From: an uncultured Ferrovum sp.
Lineage (GTDB): Bacteria > Pseudomonadota > Gammaproteobacteria > Burkholderiales > Ferrovaceae
Length of the DNA: 35,155 nucleotides
Direction of reading: 5' to 3'
NCBI GenBank assembly: GCA_903905585.1
Contig: CAIVHB010000170.1
Span: 1-35,155, forward strand
Part shown: positions 7,863-15,158 of the stretch, in pieces
How positions within the stretch are numbered: position 1 is the first letter of the stretch
How the letters are laid out: every line of letters starts with the position of its first letter
Program-made: the position numbers and the translations under genes
The notes under the pieces: model-generated
Seen by the model: the letters and a program-made list of their open reading frames with translations, nothing else
Told to the model about the DNA's origin: nothing
The model's database searches: none

Positions 7863-9266
7863 TCAGCTTGGTTTCAGCTCTGTGAGCAATTCAATACAGC
7901 TTCTGTAATCTTTGCCCCGTGCTTCGAAACCAGACCAGTGGTGATAGGAGGGGGCAGCAGGGGAAAACACACAGCGACCCCCATGAGGGGTGAGTTTTGC
8001 GGCGAGTTGCACCGCATCAGACAGGCTTTCAGCAGCATGAAAAGTACTGGGTATTTTGGCAAGTAAAGGCTTAAAAACGGAGTTTTCAGCAAGAATACCG
8101 ATGGTGTGCCCACTTTCCGGAATCAAAATCACATGCGGTACTTGAAACTGGGTGATCGCTTCTATAAGCGGGCTATAGTCATATCCGCGGTCCTGTCCCC
8201 CGACGATCAGAGTGGCTGTTCCCTTTTTACCAAATGCTTCCAAGGCGGCACACGCAGCTTCGGGGGCGGTAGAAATGCTGTCATTGATCCAATCTATGCC
8301 AGCAATTCGACCTTCATATTGAAGACGAAAGGGGAGCCCAGAAAACTGTCGAAGCGTGTTTTGGAATGCCTCGAGCTCAGCGCCGTGTGATCGCGCAGCT
8401 GCATAGGCTAAACAAGCGTTGTCGCGATTATGCTGCCCCGGTATGCGCATCCCTTCATCTGAGCATAGGGCGTCATTGCCATCAAAAAATATCCCTGAAG
8501 AAAAGCGCAGGCCACTGCCGTTATTGACGGGGTGAAGTGTGATCTCAGGTCTGCGGGCCGTTCCTACCAAACCCTGTGATTGCAGTGTTTCAAGCGCAAG
8601 CGCATCGATATAAGCGTGCCCACCATCAGGAATCGCTGAGAGTAGTTTTGCTTTGGCTGCGTAATAGTGTTTGAGGTCCCCGTGCCAGTCTAGATGTTCC
8701 GGGAATAGCCTTCCAAACACGACACAAGCGGGGCCTTCTTTCGCCTGTAGATCATCGCATTGATAGCTAGACATTTCCATGACAACAATAGGACGCTCGC
8801 GCAGGATTTCATCCAGCTGCGAGAGCGCAGGAATGCCGATATTGCCCACCAATTTTGTTTGTTGACCGCTCTCTAGGAGCATCTGAGTGAGCAAACTGCT
8901 AGTCGTACTTTTTCCTTTGGATGCGGTGATCCCCATCACATTGATCTGTGCGGCGTTCAGTTCTGCCAACATGATTTTTGTTGCGGTAGTTTGCACGCCA
9001 CCCCAGCGATCTATCGCTTTGCGTAAAGGATGATGCGGAGAAAAGCCGGGGGATCGAACCACGATCGTTTGGGCGGTGAGGGATTGTGAAAGGGTTTCTG
9101 ATGCAATGATGCGAGTACCCTCAGGAAGCCCCTCTGCAATGCGATCTCCCACAATCAGTACTTCGGTTTGATGGCCGTGCGATCGTAGCAAAGCGAGGGT
9201 GGCTAAGCCTTCTTTACCTGCACCTAAAAGTAGAACCGGTTGGTTAATGAGCGTCGAGATACGCAT
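7863..9266 (-). CDS. murD2: MurD2-like UDP-MurNAc-L-Ala--L-glutamate ligase
   Basis: A 467-residue Mur ligase. N-terminal Rossmann part VLLLGAGKEG (residues 11-20), ATP loop GITASKGKST (112-121), EMSSYQ, GQHNRDNACLA, the NDSISTAPEA segment, GGQDRGYDYSPL, and a C-terminal SPAAPSYHHW segment leading into FEARGKDY. These place it in the MurD family, but it differs from ordinary MurD, which has GTNGKTT, NDSKATN and SPACAS. Because it lies next to a MurL-like gene, I assign it to MurD2, which adds L-Glu rather than D-Glu to UDP-MurNAc-L-Ala in Xanthomonas. I chose ATG 9266: it starts right before the Rossmann strand and overlaps the murL stop by 23 bases. The frame is open to 9341, but those 25 extra residues do not look like the family. 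Substrate stereochemistry is inferred from context. Confidence 0.82.
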   Translation of the reverse strand: MRISTLINQPVLLLGAGKEGLATLALLRSHGHQTEVLIVGDRIAEGLPEGTRIIASETLSQSLTAQTIVVRSPGFSPHHPLRKAIDRWGGVQTTATKIMLAELNAAQINVMGITASKGKSTTSSLLTQMLLESGQQTKLVGNIGIPALSQLDEILRERPIVVMEMSSYQCDDLQAKEGPACVVFGRLFPEHLDWHGDLKHYYAAKAKLLSAIPDGGHAYIDALALETLQSQGLVGTARRPEITLHPVNNGSGLRFSSGIFFDGNDALCSDEGMRIPGQHNRDNACLAYAAARSHGAELEAFQNTLRQFSGLPFRLQYEGRIAGIDWINDSISTAPEAACAALEAFGKKGTATLIVGGQDRGYDYSPLIEAITQFQVPHVILIPESGHTIGILAENSVFKPLLAKIPSTFHAAESLSDAVQLAAKLTPHGGRCVFSPAAPSYHHWSGFEARGKDYRSCIELLTELKPS

Positions 9267-10638
9267 GAAGTCTCGATTGCCATTGCTCAGATAGAAGTGG
9301 GCTTGTATGGATACTCCATTCTTCAGCCCATGCTTGATCAAAACCTAAGCCAGTGAGTTCCTGAGGGGCTTCAGCGGCCAAGGTATTCAGGCACTCAGGT
9401 AAACGACCTTGTCGTTGGAGCTGAAGCAAAGACAGCCAGCATTCTTTTGCTGTCCCTACACAGTCCCAAGGTTTGATCGTGCTCAGACCGAGCAGTGCAC
9501 GTAAGTGCTCAGCATTGCTGTCTTGCGTTAAAACGGCTGAATCAAAAATGGCGCTTTGCTCTGCGTCTGAGAGATGAGGGGCAAGAATCAATGCTACAAA
9601 AGTACATTTGGCGCATTCCCCACACCAGCGTGCGGGGCGTTCTGAGACTTTGATGCGGAAATTACGGTTACATGAGGTAAAGGCGCGATGTTGGTTTTTG
9701 CATTTTGAAAACGCAGCGGCAATACGGATTTCTGATAGTGGGCGAAGAAGACTTGCATAACGCGGTGCGCCGGGCGCATGGCTTGAACACCAATTTTGAA
9801 ATTGTTTTTCAAACAGTGAAGATTTGCTCCATTGATGGTTAATCGCGCGTCCTTCCCATTCTGTATTGGCATCATCCGCCCCACGCTCATTCCCGACCAA
9901 GACATCGCTAAATCCTGCAGCATGGGCAATGAGGGATGAGATAGCAGCGATACAAGCCGAGATGGGAACGTGGCCATTCCATGCCCCTTTTGCATTCAGC
10001 GAAAGTAGACCAGGATCAATCTGTCGGGCAATTCGATGCAGCTTGAGATGAGAGGCATGGGCACAGGTTTCCATCCAGGGTGAGTTGCCAAGAGATAAGG
10101 CCTCTGCTTCCACTCCACTCTCGCGAACAATCTCTGCTACCAGAGCACTATCCTTGCCGCCACCTATCAAAACCAGCGTTCGCTCCTTAGTTGAATGAGA
10201 AGATTGTGGATGGATCTGTGCAGAAAGAGCAGGGTTGCTCAGCGTCTCAAAGCCCACCTTGTCAGGGATGGGTAAGCCATTTCTGAAATAAAACTCCCCC
10301 ATTCCTTCGCTGTACAGGAGATTCCAAAAGTCAGCTTCTTGGCTCGAAATTGGGGGGCCTTTCATTGTGGCAGGGAGCGCTGCCTTGTAATAAGAAACAC
10401 CAAATGAGAATAAACATGCCCTAAGCAAGGACTGTGTCACTGGAGAGTTAGGGTCTGGAGCAGGAAGGCTATCTGGAAGAGAGAGCGCCTCACAGAAGGA
10501 CTGGTCCGGATCGGGTCCCCCTGTGAGGCGATAGTTCAGGCGAAGCGCATGTCCCTCAAGATCATAAGAGACAAATTCAAAGCACTGATGCTGAGGCCGG
10601 TGATTAGCCGCCTCGAATATAGCTTTCGAGGTGCTCAA
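9244..10638 (-). CDS. murL: MurL-like UDP-MurNAc-L-Ala-L-Glu epimerase
   Basis: A 464-residue protein with an ATP-pyrophosphatase-type loop (IGGGKDSALV, residues 158-167), a VGNERGADDAN segment (248-258) and a CGECAKC cluster (Cys339, 342, 345) followed by FVALILAP. This combination fits MurL, the Xanthomonas enzyme that uses ATP to epimerise the terminal L-Glu of UDP-MurNAc-L-Ala-L-Glu to D-Glu. The next gene is a MurD2-like ligase, as in Xanthomonas. The start is TTG 10638 with AAGGA five bases upstream; no ATG lies near the N terminus, and the FEFVSYDLEG segment must be included. The start overlaps the end of the CBS gene by 35 bases, so translation is probably coupled. Function is assigned by recalled family resemblance and context; alternatives are other PP-loop enzymes. 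Confidence 0.8.
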   Translation of the reverse strand: MSTSKAIFEAANHRPQHQCFEFVSYDLEGHALRLNYRLTGGPDPDQSFCEALSLPDSLPAPDPNSPVTQSLLRACLFSFGVSYYKAALPATMKGPPISSQEADFWNLLYSEGMGEFYFRNGLPIPDKVGFETLSNPALSAQIHPQSSHSTKERTLVLIGGGKDSALVAEIVRESGVEAEALSLGNSPWMETCAHASHLKLHRIARQIDPGLLSLNAKGAWNGHVPISACIAAISSLIAHAAGFSDVLVGNERGADDANTEWEGRAINHQWSKSSLFEKQFQNWCSSHAPGAPRYASLLRPLSEIRIAAAFSKCKNQHRAFTSCNRNFRIKVSERPARWCGECAKCTFVALILAPHLSDAEQSAIFDSAVLTQDSNAEHLRALLGLSTIKPWDCVGTAKECWLSLLQLQRQGRLPECLNTLAAEAPQELTGLGFDQAWAEEWSIHTSPLLSEQWQSRLHAYLDAH

Positions 10639-11035
10639 TCGTTTCCTTATGCTCGCTCAGAGTATTTTTAACTAAGTCGCCCACGGAGATCATGCCAACC
10701 ACTCTGCCTTGATCGACGACTGGAAGGTGGCGAATATGTCGATCCGTCATCAGATTCATGCACTGTTCAGCAGTGTGTTCAGGGGTGACATACAAGACGT
10801 CTTCCACCATGATTTCAGAGACTTTAGTTTCAGTAGAATTTTTTCCATGCAGTGCCACTTTTCTGGCGTAATCACGCTCAGAAATAATTCCCACCAAGGT
10901 TTCACCATCTAAAACCACCAGGGCCCCAATATTCTTTTCTGCTAACACTTTCAGCATGGACAGCACGGTATCTGTAGGTGCTACAGACCAAACACGTCCC
11001 TCATGACCTTCAATTAAATGCTTCACTTTTTTCAT
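10604..11035 (-). CDS. two-CBS-domain protein
   Basis: A 143-residue stand-alone CBS pair (Bateman module). The first CBS repeat covers about residues 8-62 (SVAPTDTVLSMLKVL, IGALVVLDGETLVGIISERD) and the second about 75-130 (YVTPEHTAEQCMNLM, IRHLPVVDQGRVVGMISVGDL). Small proteins of this size and sequence are common in Burkholderiales; they usually bind adenine nucleotides, but their partners are mostly unknown. I chose ATG 11035 because GAGGAG lies six bases upstream; the frame continues to ATG 11089, adding 18 residues unlike the family. Its end overlaps the murL start by 35 bases, which hints that the two are made together; an actual functional link is only a guess. Confidence 0.88.
   Translation of the reverse strand: MKKVKHLIEGHEGRVWSVAPTDTVLSMLKVLAEKNIGALVVLDGETLVGIISERDYARKVALHGKNSTETKVSEIMVEDVLYVTPEHTAEQCMNLMTDRHIRHLPVVDQGRVVGMISVGDLVKNTLSEHKETIEHLESYIRGG
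10644..10648 (-). promoter_or_regulatory. ribosome binding site deciding the TTG start of murL
   Basis: AAGGA on the minus strand, five bases before TTG 10638 and inside the 3' end of the CBS-domain gene. It supports the rare start codon and the gene overlap. Confidence 0.65.
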
Positions 11036-11111
11036 GGGATGCTCCTCTTTTATGATCGCACAGTGCGATGATTGATTTTCATTCCCCATTCCTGTCTATA
11101 ACACCCAAGTT

Positions 11112-12761
11112 TTACATTGCGGCGTAGTTGGGGCCTCCACCACCGTCGGGTACTGACCAGTCAATATTCTGTGACGGATCTTTGATGTCGCATGACTTAC
11201 AGTGTACGCAGTTTTGGGCATTAATGAGTAGCCGTGGTGCAGCATTTTCGCTACGAATAATTTCGTAAACCCCTGCAGGACAGTAACGCTGTTCAGGTGA
11301 GTCGAAACGCGCTAGATTTAAATCAATCGCCACCTCAGAACTTTTAAGTCTAAGGTGAATGGGTTGATTTTCAGTGTGATGGGTATTAGATAAAAATACA
11401 GAGCTCAGTCGATCAAAGCTCACCACGCCATCGGGTTTGGGATAATCGATTTTTTCTGCTTGGTTGGCGGGTAGAAGTTGAGAGTGATCAGCATGTTGGC
11501 GCAAAGTCCAGGGTGCTTTTCCGCGAAACAGATAGGTGTCCATAGCGGAGTAGGCCATGCCCCCCCAAAGTCCCCAGCGGAAGGAGGGACGAATATTGCG
11601 AACGCTGTGCAACTCATCCCACAGCCAAGACTGCTTGAGGCGTTCAAAATAGGTATTGGCTTCCTGGCCTGATGCTGCTTGCGCTTGATCGGGCAGCGCG
11701 AAAAAATCAGAGAGTGCTGCAGCGGCCTCGATCCCTGATTTCATTGCAGTGTGCGTCCCTTTAATTTTAGGCACATTCAAGAAACCTGCGGTGTCACCAA
11801 TCAATAAGCCACCGGGAAAGGTCAGTTTAGGCAGAGATTGAACCCCGCCTTCAGATAAAGCCCGCGCACCATAGCTTATGCGGCGACCGCCCTCAAACAA
11901 AGGGCGGATAGCGGGGTGGTTTTTAAAGCGTTGAAACTCTTCAAAAGGAGAGAGATAGGGGTTGCGATAATCGAGTCCCACCACAAACCCAACCGAAACC
12001 AAATTATTTTTAAGGTGATAGAGCCAACTTCCGCCATAGGTGTCAGAAGGTAATGGCCAGCCAATGGTGTGCGTGATTTCACCAGGATGACTTTTGTCTG
12101 GGCTCACTTCCCATAGTTCTTTAATGCCTAAACCATAGGTTTGGGGATCTACGCCTTCTCTTAAGTTAAAGCGCTCAAATAGCACCTTAGTCAGGGAACC
12201 ACGGCAGCCTTCAGCAAAGACAGTTTGCTTTGCGCGAAGCTCCATGCCGCGTTGAAATTGTGCGGTGGGTTGTCCATCCTTGCCAATACCTTGATCTCCG
12301 GTGGCTACTCCACAAACGGCCCCATCTTCATTAAATAGAAGTTCAGCGCCCGCAAACCCAGGATAAATTTCGATTCCCAGTTGCTCTGCTTGATCTGCCA
12401 TCCATCGACAGAGCGCGCCCAGGCTCACAATGAAGTTTCCTTCGTTATGCATTTGGGGAGGCGTGGGGAGTGGCCAGCTAGCGTTTTTACCGAGTAATAA
12501 AAAACGGTCTTTCAATGCAGGCGTATCAAGAGGGGCGCCTAAGTCTTCCCAGTTGGGAAATAATTCTTTCAGCGCGCGTGGTTCGATGACTGCGCCAGAT
12601 AGGATGTGCGCGCCTACTTCAGCGCCTTTTTCTAAAATACAGATAGATCGTTCTTGTCCCCGTGCAAGGGATAACTGCTTGAGATGAATTGCACAGGCCA
12701 GACCCGATGGACCGGCACCCACTATAAGGACATCGAAGTCCATAGATTCTCTTTCAGACAT
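11112..12761 (-). CDS. electron transfer flavoprotein-ubiquinone oxidoreductase
   Basis: A 549-residue membrane-associated flavoprotein that oxidises reduced ETF and reduces ubiquinone. The N-terminal FAD loop is VGAGPSGLACA, and GGLLIGDTAGFLNVPKIKG is the second FAD contact region. The C-terminal ferredoxin-like domain supplies the 4Fe-4S ligands Cys494, 518, 521 and 524 (CPAGVYE, then CVHCKSC). The conserved GGGGPNY ending is present. The start is uncertain among GTG 12773, ATG 12761 and ATG 12743. I prefer 12761 because relatives often read RESMEYDV there, which matches SERESMDFDV; 12743 has the better ribosome site (AAAGAGA). It is divergent from rpoE and opens the minus-strand run that includes murL-murD2. 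Its electron donor is probably EtfAB from 1373-3051. Confidence 0.94.
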   Translation of the reverse strand: MSERESMDFDVLIVGAGPSGLACAIHLKQLSLARGQERSICILEKGAEVGAHILSGAVIEPRALKELFPNWEDLGAPLDTPALKDRFLLLGKNASWPLPTPPQMHNEGNFIVSLGALCRWMADQAEQLGIEIYPGFAGAELLFNEDGAVCGVATGDQGIGKDGQPTAQFQRGMELRAKQTVFAEGCRGSLTKVLFERFNLREGVDPQTYGLGIKELWEVSPDKSHPGEITHTIGWPLPSDTYGGSWLYHLKNNLVSVGFVVGLDYRNPYLSPFEEFQRFKNHPAIRPLFEGGRRISYGARALSEGGVQSLPKLTFPGGLLIGDTAGFLNVPKIKGTHTAMKSGIEAAAALSDFFALPDQAQAASGQEANTYFERLKQSWLWDELHSVRNIRPSFRWGLWGGMAYSAMDTYLFRGKAPWTLRQHADHSQLLPANQAEKIDYPKPDGVVSFDRLSSVFLSNTHHTENQPIHLRLKSSEVAIDLNLARFDSPEQRYCPAGVYEIIRSENAAPRLLINAQNCVHCKSCDIKDPSQNIDWSVPDGGGGPNYAAM

Positions 12762-12851
12762 CCTGCTACTCACTTTTCATAGATGATTGGCATTATAACG
12801 GTCTCGGATGAGGTAATTTTGTTCCGGCAGTAGGATTGGATAACAATTTTG

Positions 12852-12880
12852 GGAACCATTTGTGCTACATCGCTGTCTTT
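12852..12880 (+). promoter_or_regulatory. candidate sigma-E-type promoter of the rpoE operon
   Basis: GGAACC (12852-12857) and GTCTTT (12875-12880) are 17 bases apart. The sigma-E consensus is GGAACTT with a TCTGA/GTCtaa-like -10 at 16-17 bases. It ends 31 bases before the rpoE start. Autoregulation of rpoE by its own product is well known; the -10 match is imperfect. The remaining divergent intergenic DNA to 12761 shows no second site I trust. Confidence 0.45.
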
Positions 12881-12911
12881 CAAGGGGTAATAAATTTCAG
12901 GGGGGGAAGAG

Positions 12912-13628
12912 ATGGCGAGCCTGTATTATGAGAGCCTCAATCCAGTCGGGATATCACTCCCGGCGGCATTTCAGGATGGTCTTAATAAATTGAACGCCGA
13001 AGCCACACCTTCTCAATTACCACCCGTGAACGCTGATCGCGCAGCGGATCAGGTGTTGGTGGAGCGCGCTCAGCGAGGCGACCAAAGAGCGTTTGAGCTT
13101 TTAGTCATTAAATATCAGCGTAAGCTGGGGCGATTGCTGAGCCGCATGATTCGTGACCCCGCTGAGGTAGAAGACGTGACACAGGAGGCCTTTATCAAAG
13201 CCTACCGTGCTCTTGGCTCCTTTCGAGGCGATAGTGCTTTTTACACTTGGTTGTACCGAATTGGTATTAATACCGCTAAAAATTACTTGGTTTCACTGGG
13301 TCGTCGCGCGCCTACGACGACGACTTATGATAGTGAAGAGGCTGAGAACTTTGATGATGGTGACCAACTCAGAGACATGAACACCCCAGAGGCGGAGCTC
13401 ATGAGTAAGCAGATTGCTGAAACCGTGAATGCAAGCATGGCCGCACTCCCTGAAGAGTTGCGAACTGCCATTACGCTCAGAGAAATAGATGGTCTTAGTT
13501 ATGAAGAAATTGCAACATTGATGGCATGTCCTATTGGTACGGTGCGGTCAAGAATATTTAGAGCGAGGGAATCCATTGCGGAGCGCCTCAGACCCCAACT
13601 AGGTACCGCAAAAGATCGGAGATGGTGA
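12912..13628 (+). CDS. rpoE: extracytoplasmic-function sigma factor RpoE (sigma-E), with N-terminal extension
   Basis: A 238-residue ECF sigma factor directing envelope-stress genes. Region 2 lies at about residues 55-115 (FELLVIKYQRKL, DPAEVEDVTQEAFIKAYRAL, FYTWLYRIGINTAKNYLV) and region 4 at about 175-225 (LPEELRTAITLREIDGLSYEE, CPIGTVRSRIFRARE). Typical RpoE proteins are about 190-200 residues and begin near the DQVLVERAQRGD segment, so about 40 residues are extra here. ATG 12912 has a purine-rich site (GGGGAAGAG) just upstream, supporting the long form; a GTG at 13027 is the alternative, though with no obvious ribosome site. It overlaps the anti-sigma gene by one base and heads the rpoE-rseA-rseB-mucD operon. 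Confidence 0.95.
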   Translation: MASLYYESLNPVGISLPAAFQDGLNKLNAEATPSQLPPVNADRAADQVLVERAQRGDQRAFELLVIKYQRKLGRLLSRMIRDPAEVEDVTQEAFIKAYRALGSFRGDSAFYTWLYRIGINTAKNYLVSLGRRAPTTTTYDSEEAENFDDGDQLRDMNTPEAELMSKQIAETVNASMAALPEELRTAITLREIDGLSYEEIATLMACPIGTVRSRIFRARESIAERLRPQLGTAKDRRW

Positions 13629-14146
13629 TGGAAAAATGGAATGAAGACTTGTCTGCATTGCATGACGGAGAAATGGATGAGTTAGGTGCAATGCGTATCT
13701 TGCGTGCACTCGATCAAAAGCCAGAGTTACTCGATCAGTGGGAACTCTATGCGGTCATCGGTGAGTCCTTAAGACAGAGCGAGCCCTTGACCCATACGGG
13801 TATGAAAGGAGCGCAGCGGGCTTTGGCTGTGATCGCCTCTGATCAAGTGAAACCCACCCCTCAGCGCCCAAAGAGTTTTTCACGGCATTGGTTGCCCTTG
13901 GCTGTTGCGGCATCGTTGGCTTTGCTTGCTGTTGGCTTAAATATTCCCTATCAGATCGCTGAGCCCCTGCGAGCGCTGGCATCAACTGTTGTAGATCAAG
14001 GCACTTCGATCCTCGCTGATTCACGTCCTGCTGATCCTGCAGAATTAGATCGCTATGTGGATTTGCATCGAGAAATTGCTGTGCCGGGTTTACAGCGTGC
14101 CTCTTTCGTCTCGCCTGAGTTCGGTGGGGGGCAGCAAGCACGATGA
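13628..14146 (+). CDS. rseA: anti-sigma-E factor RseA (MucA)
   Basis: A 172-residue inner-membrane anti-sigma factor. The N-terminal part MEKWNEDLSALHDGEMDE starts the cytoplasmic sigma-binding domain, one membrane helix follows at about residues 81-102 (WLPLAVAASLALLAVGL), and the rest is periplasmic, where RseB binds and stress proteases cut. Two starts compete, ATG 13622 and ATG 13628; 13628 has GGAG at proper spacing and overlaps the rpoE stop in TGATG, so I use it. The sequence beyond the first domain is poorly conserved in this family, as expected. The stop overlaps the rseB start (ATGA). Confidence 0.92.
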   Translation: MEKWNEDLSALHDGEMDELGAMRILRALDQKPELLDQWELYAVIGESLRQSEPLTHTGMKGAQRALAVIASDQVKPTPQRPKSFSRHWLPLAVAASLALLAVGLNIPYQIAEPLRALASTVVDQGTSILADSRPADPAELDRYVDLHREIAVPGLQRASFVSPEFGGGQQAR

Positions 14147-15114
14147 AGGTTTTCAGCTTTTATCGCCTTTTTTTGTTGTTTTTGTTGGGTCTGGCCTCAG
14201 CCAGAGCAGGCGCAGAAGGTGGCCGAGTTGGGGATCCTACTGACTGGTTGATTCGTACCATTCAGTCATCGCAAATCATGACCTACTCGGGTATCTATAC
14301 CTTTAGTCATGACGGTAAAACTGAAACCTCTCGCGTCATGCACATGAGTGATGCCGAGGGTCAGCACGGAAAATTAGAGTCTTTAGATGGCCCCCCTCGC
14401 GAAATTATTCGTGAGAACGACCATATTGCGTGTTACCTCCCTGAAAACCATTTGGTCAAGCTAGATCGTGTTGAGGGGAGGCACTTTTTTCCCGCATTGC
14501 TATCGGGTTCTCCCTCACAGTTCCGCGAATTTTATGCGTTGACTTTTGTAGGGGTGGATCGTGTTGCAGGTCGCGAATGTCGTTTAATTAGGCTGGATCC
14601 TAAAGATGGCTATCGCTATGGCTATCGATTCTGCGCGGACAATCAAACGGGTCTGTTGCTCAAAGCAAGCATGGAAGATGGTTCCCGGGGCGTGTTACAG
14701 CAATTTGCTTTTACAGAGTTTGCAGCAGATTCGGCCCTAGACATTGGCAAACTCAAACCGAGCTGGAGTGGGGCGGGGTGGACTTGGGATCGGAGCGGGC
14801 TGGCTCAAGATCAAGAACTTATTTGGGGAATCAGTAATCCGCCAAGCGGATTTCACAAAGTGATGGAGTTGCATCGTGGTGCTGAGGGACGCAGCGCGCC
14901 TTTCATTCAGATGATGTTTTCAGATGGTTTAGCTTCGGTTTCTGTTTTTATTGAACCTGCAAGAATGAATTCCACGGCAACGAGCGAGTCACGCAGAGGT
15001 GCCTTGAGTTTTTACTCTACTCGAGTGGGTGATCAGCAAGTCACTGCCATTGGAGAAGTGCCCCCTGCTACGGTGGCGCAATTTGTAAAATCTGCGAGCA
15101 TGGTCAAGAAATAA
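14143..15114 (+). CDS. rseB: sigma-E regulatory protein RseB (MucB)
   Basis: A 323-residue periplasmic protein that binds RseA and senses lipopolysaccharide/lipoprotein stress. A signal peptide is visible (residues 1 to about 24, FYRLFLLFLLGLASARAGA). Two domains follow: a large LolA-like domain (MTYSGIYTFSHDG, SRVMHMSDAEG, LDGPPREIIREND, DRVAGRECRLIRLDPKDG) and a smaller C-terminal one (about 220-320) beginning near PPSGFHKVMELHRG. Start ATG 14143 overlaps the rseA stop. Length and neighbours match the MucB family. Confidence 0.93.
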   Translation: MKVFSFYRLFLLFLLGLASARAGAEGGRVGDPTDWLIRTIQSSQIMTYSGIYTFSHDGKTETSRVMHMSDAEGQHGKLESLDGPPREIIRENDHIACYLPENHLVKLDRVEGRHFFPALLSGSPSQFREFYALTFVGVDRVAGRECRLIRLDPKDGYRYGYRFCADNQTGLLLKASMEDGSRGVLQQFAFTEFAADSALDIGKLKPSWSGAGWTWDRSGLAQDQELIWGISNPPSGFHKVMELHRGAEGRSAPFIQMMFSDGLASVSVFIEPARMNSTATSESRRGALSFYSTRVGDQQVTAIGEVPPATVAQFVKSASMVKK

Positions 15115-15158
15115 TAGATATTGTTTTTGTTTCTACTTCAAGATTGGAGATATTGTTT

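Noticed and set aside
7863..9266. Ordinary murD of the division/cell-wall cluster
   Set aside because: No mur, fts or mra neighbours, motifs differ from MurD, and a MurL-like gene is adjacent.
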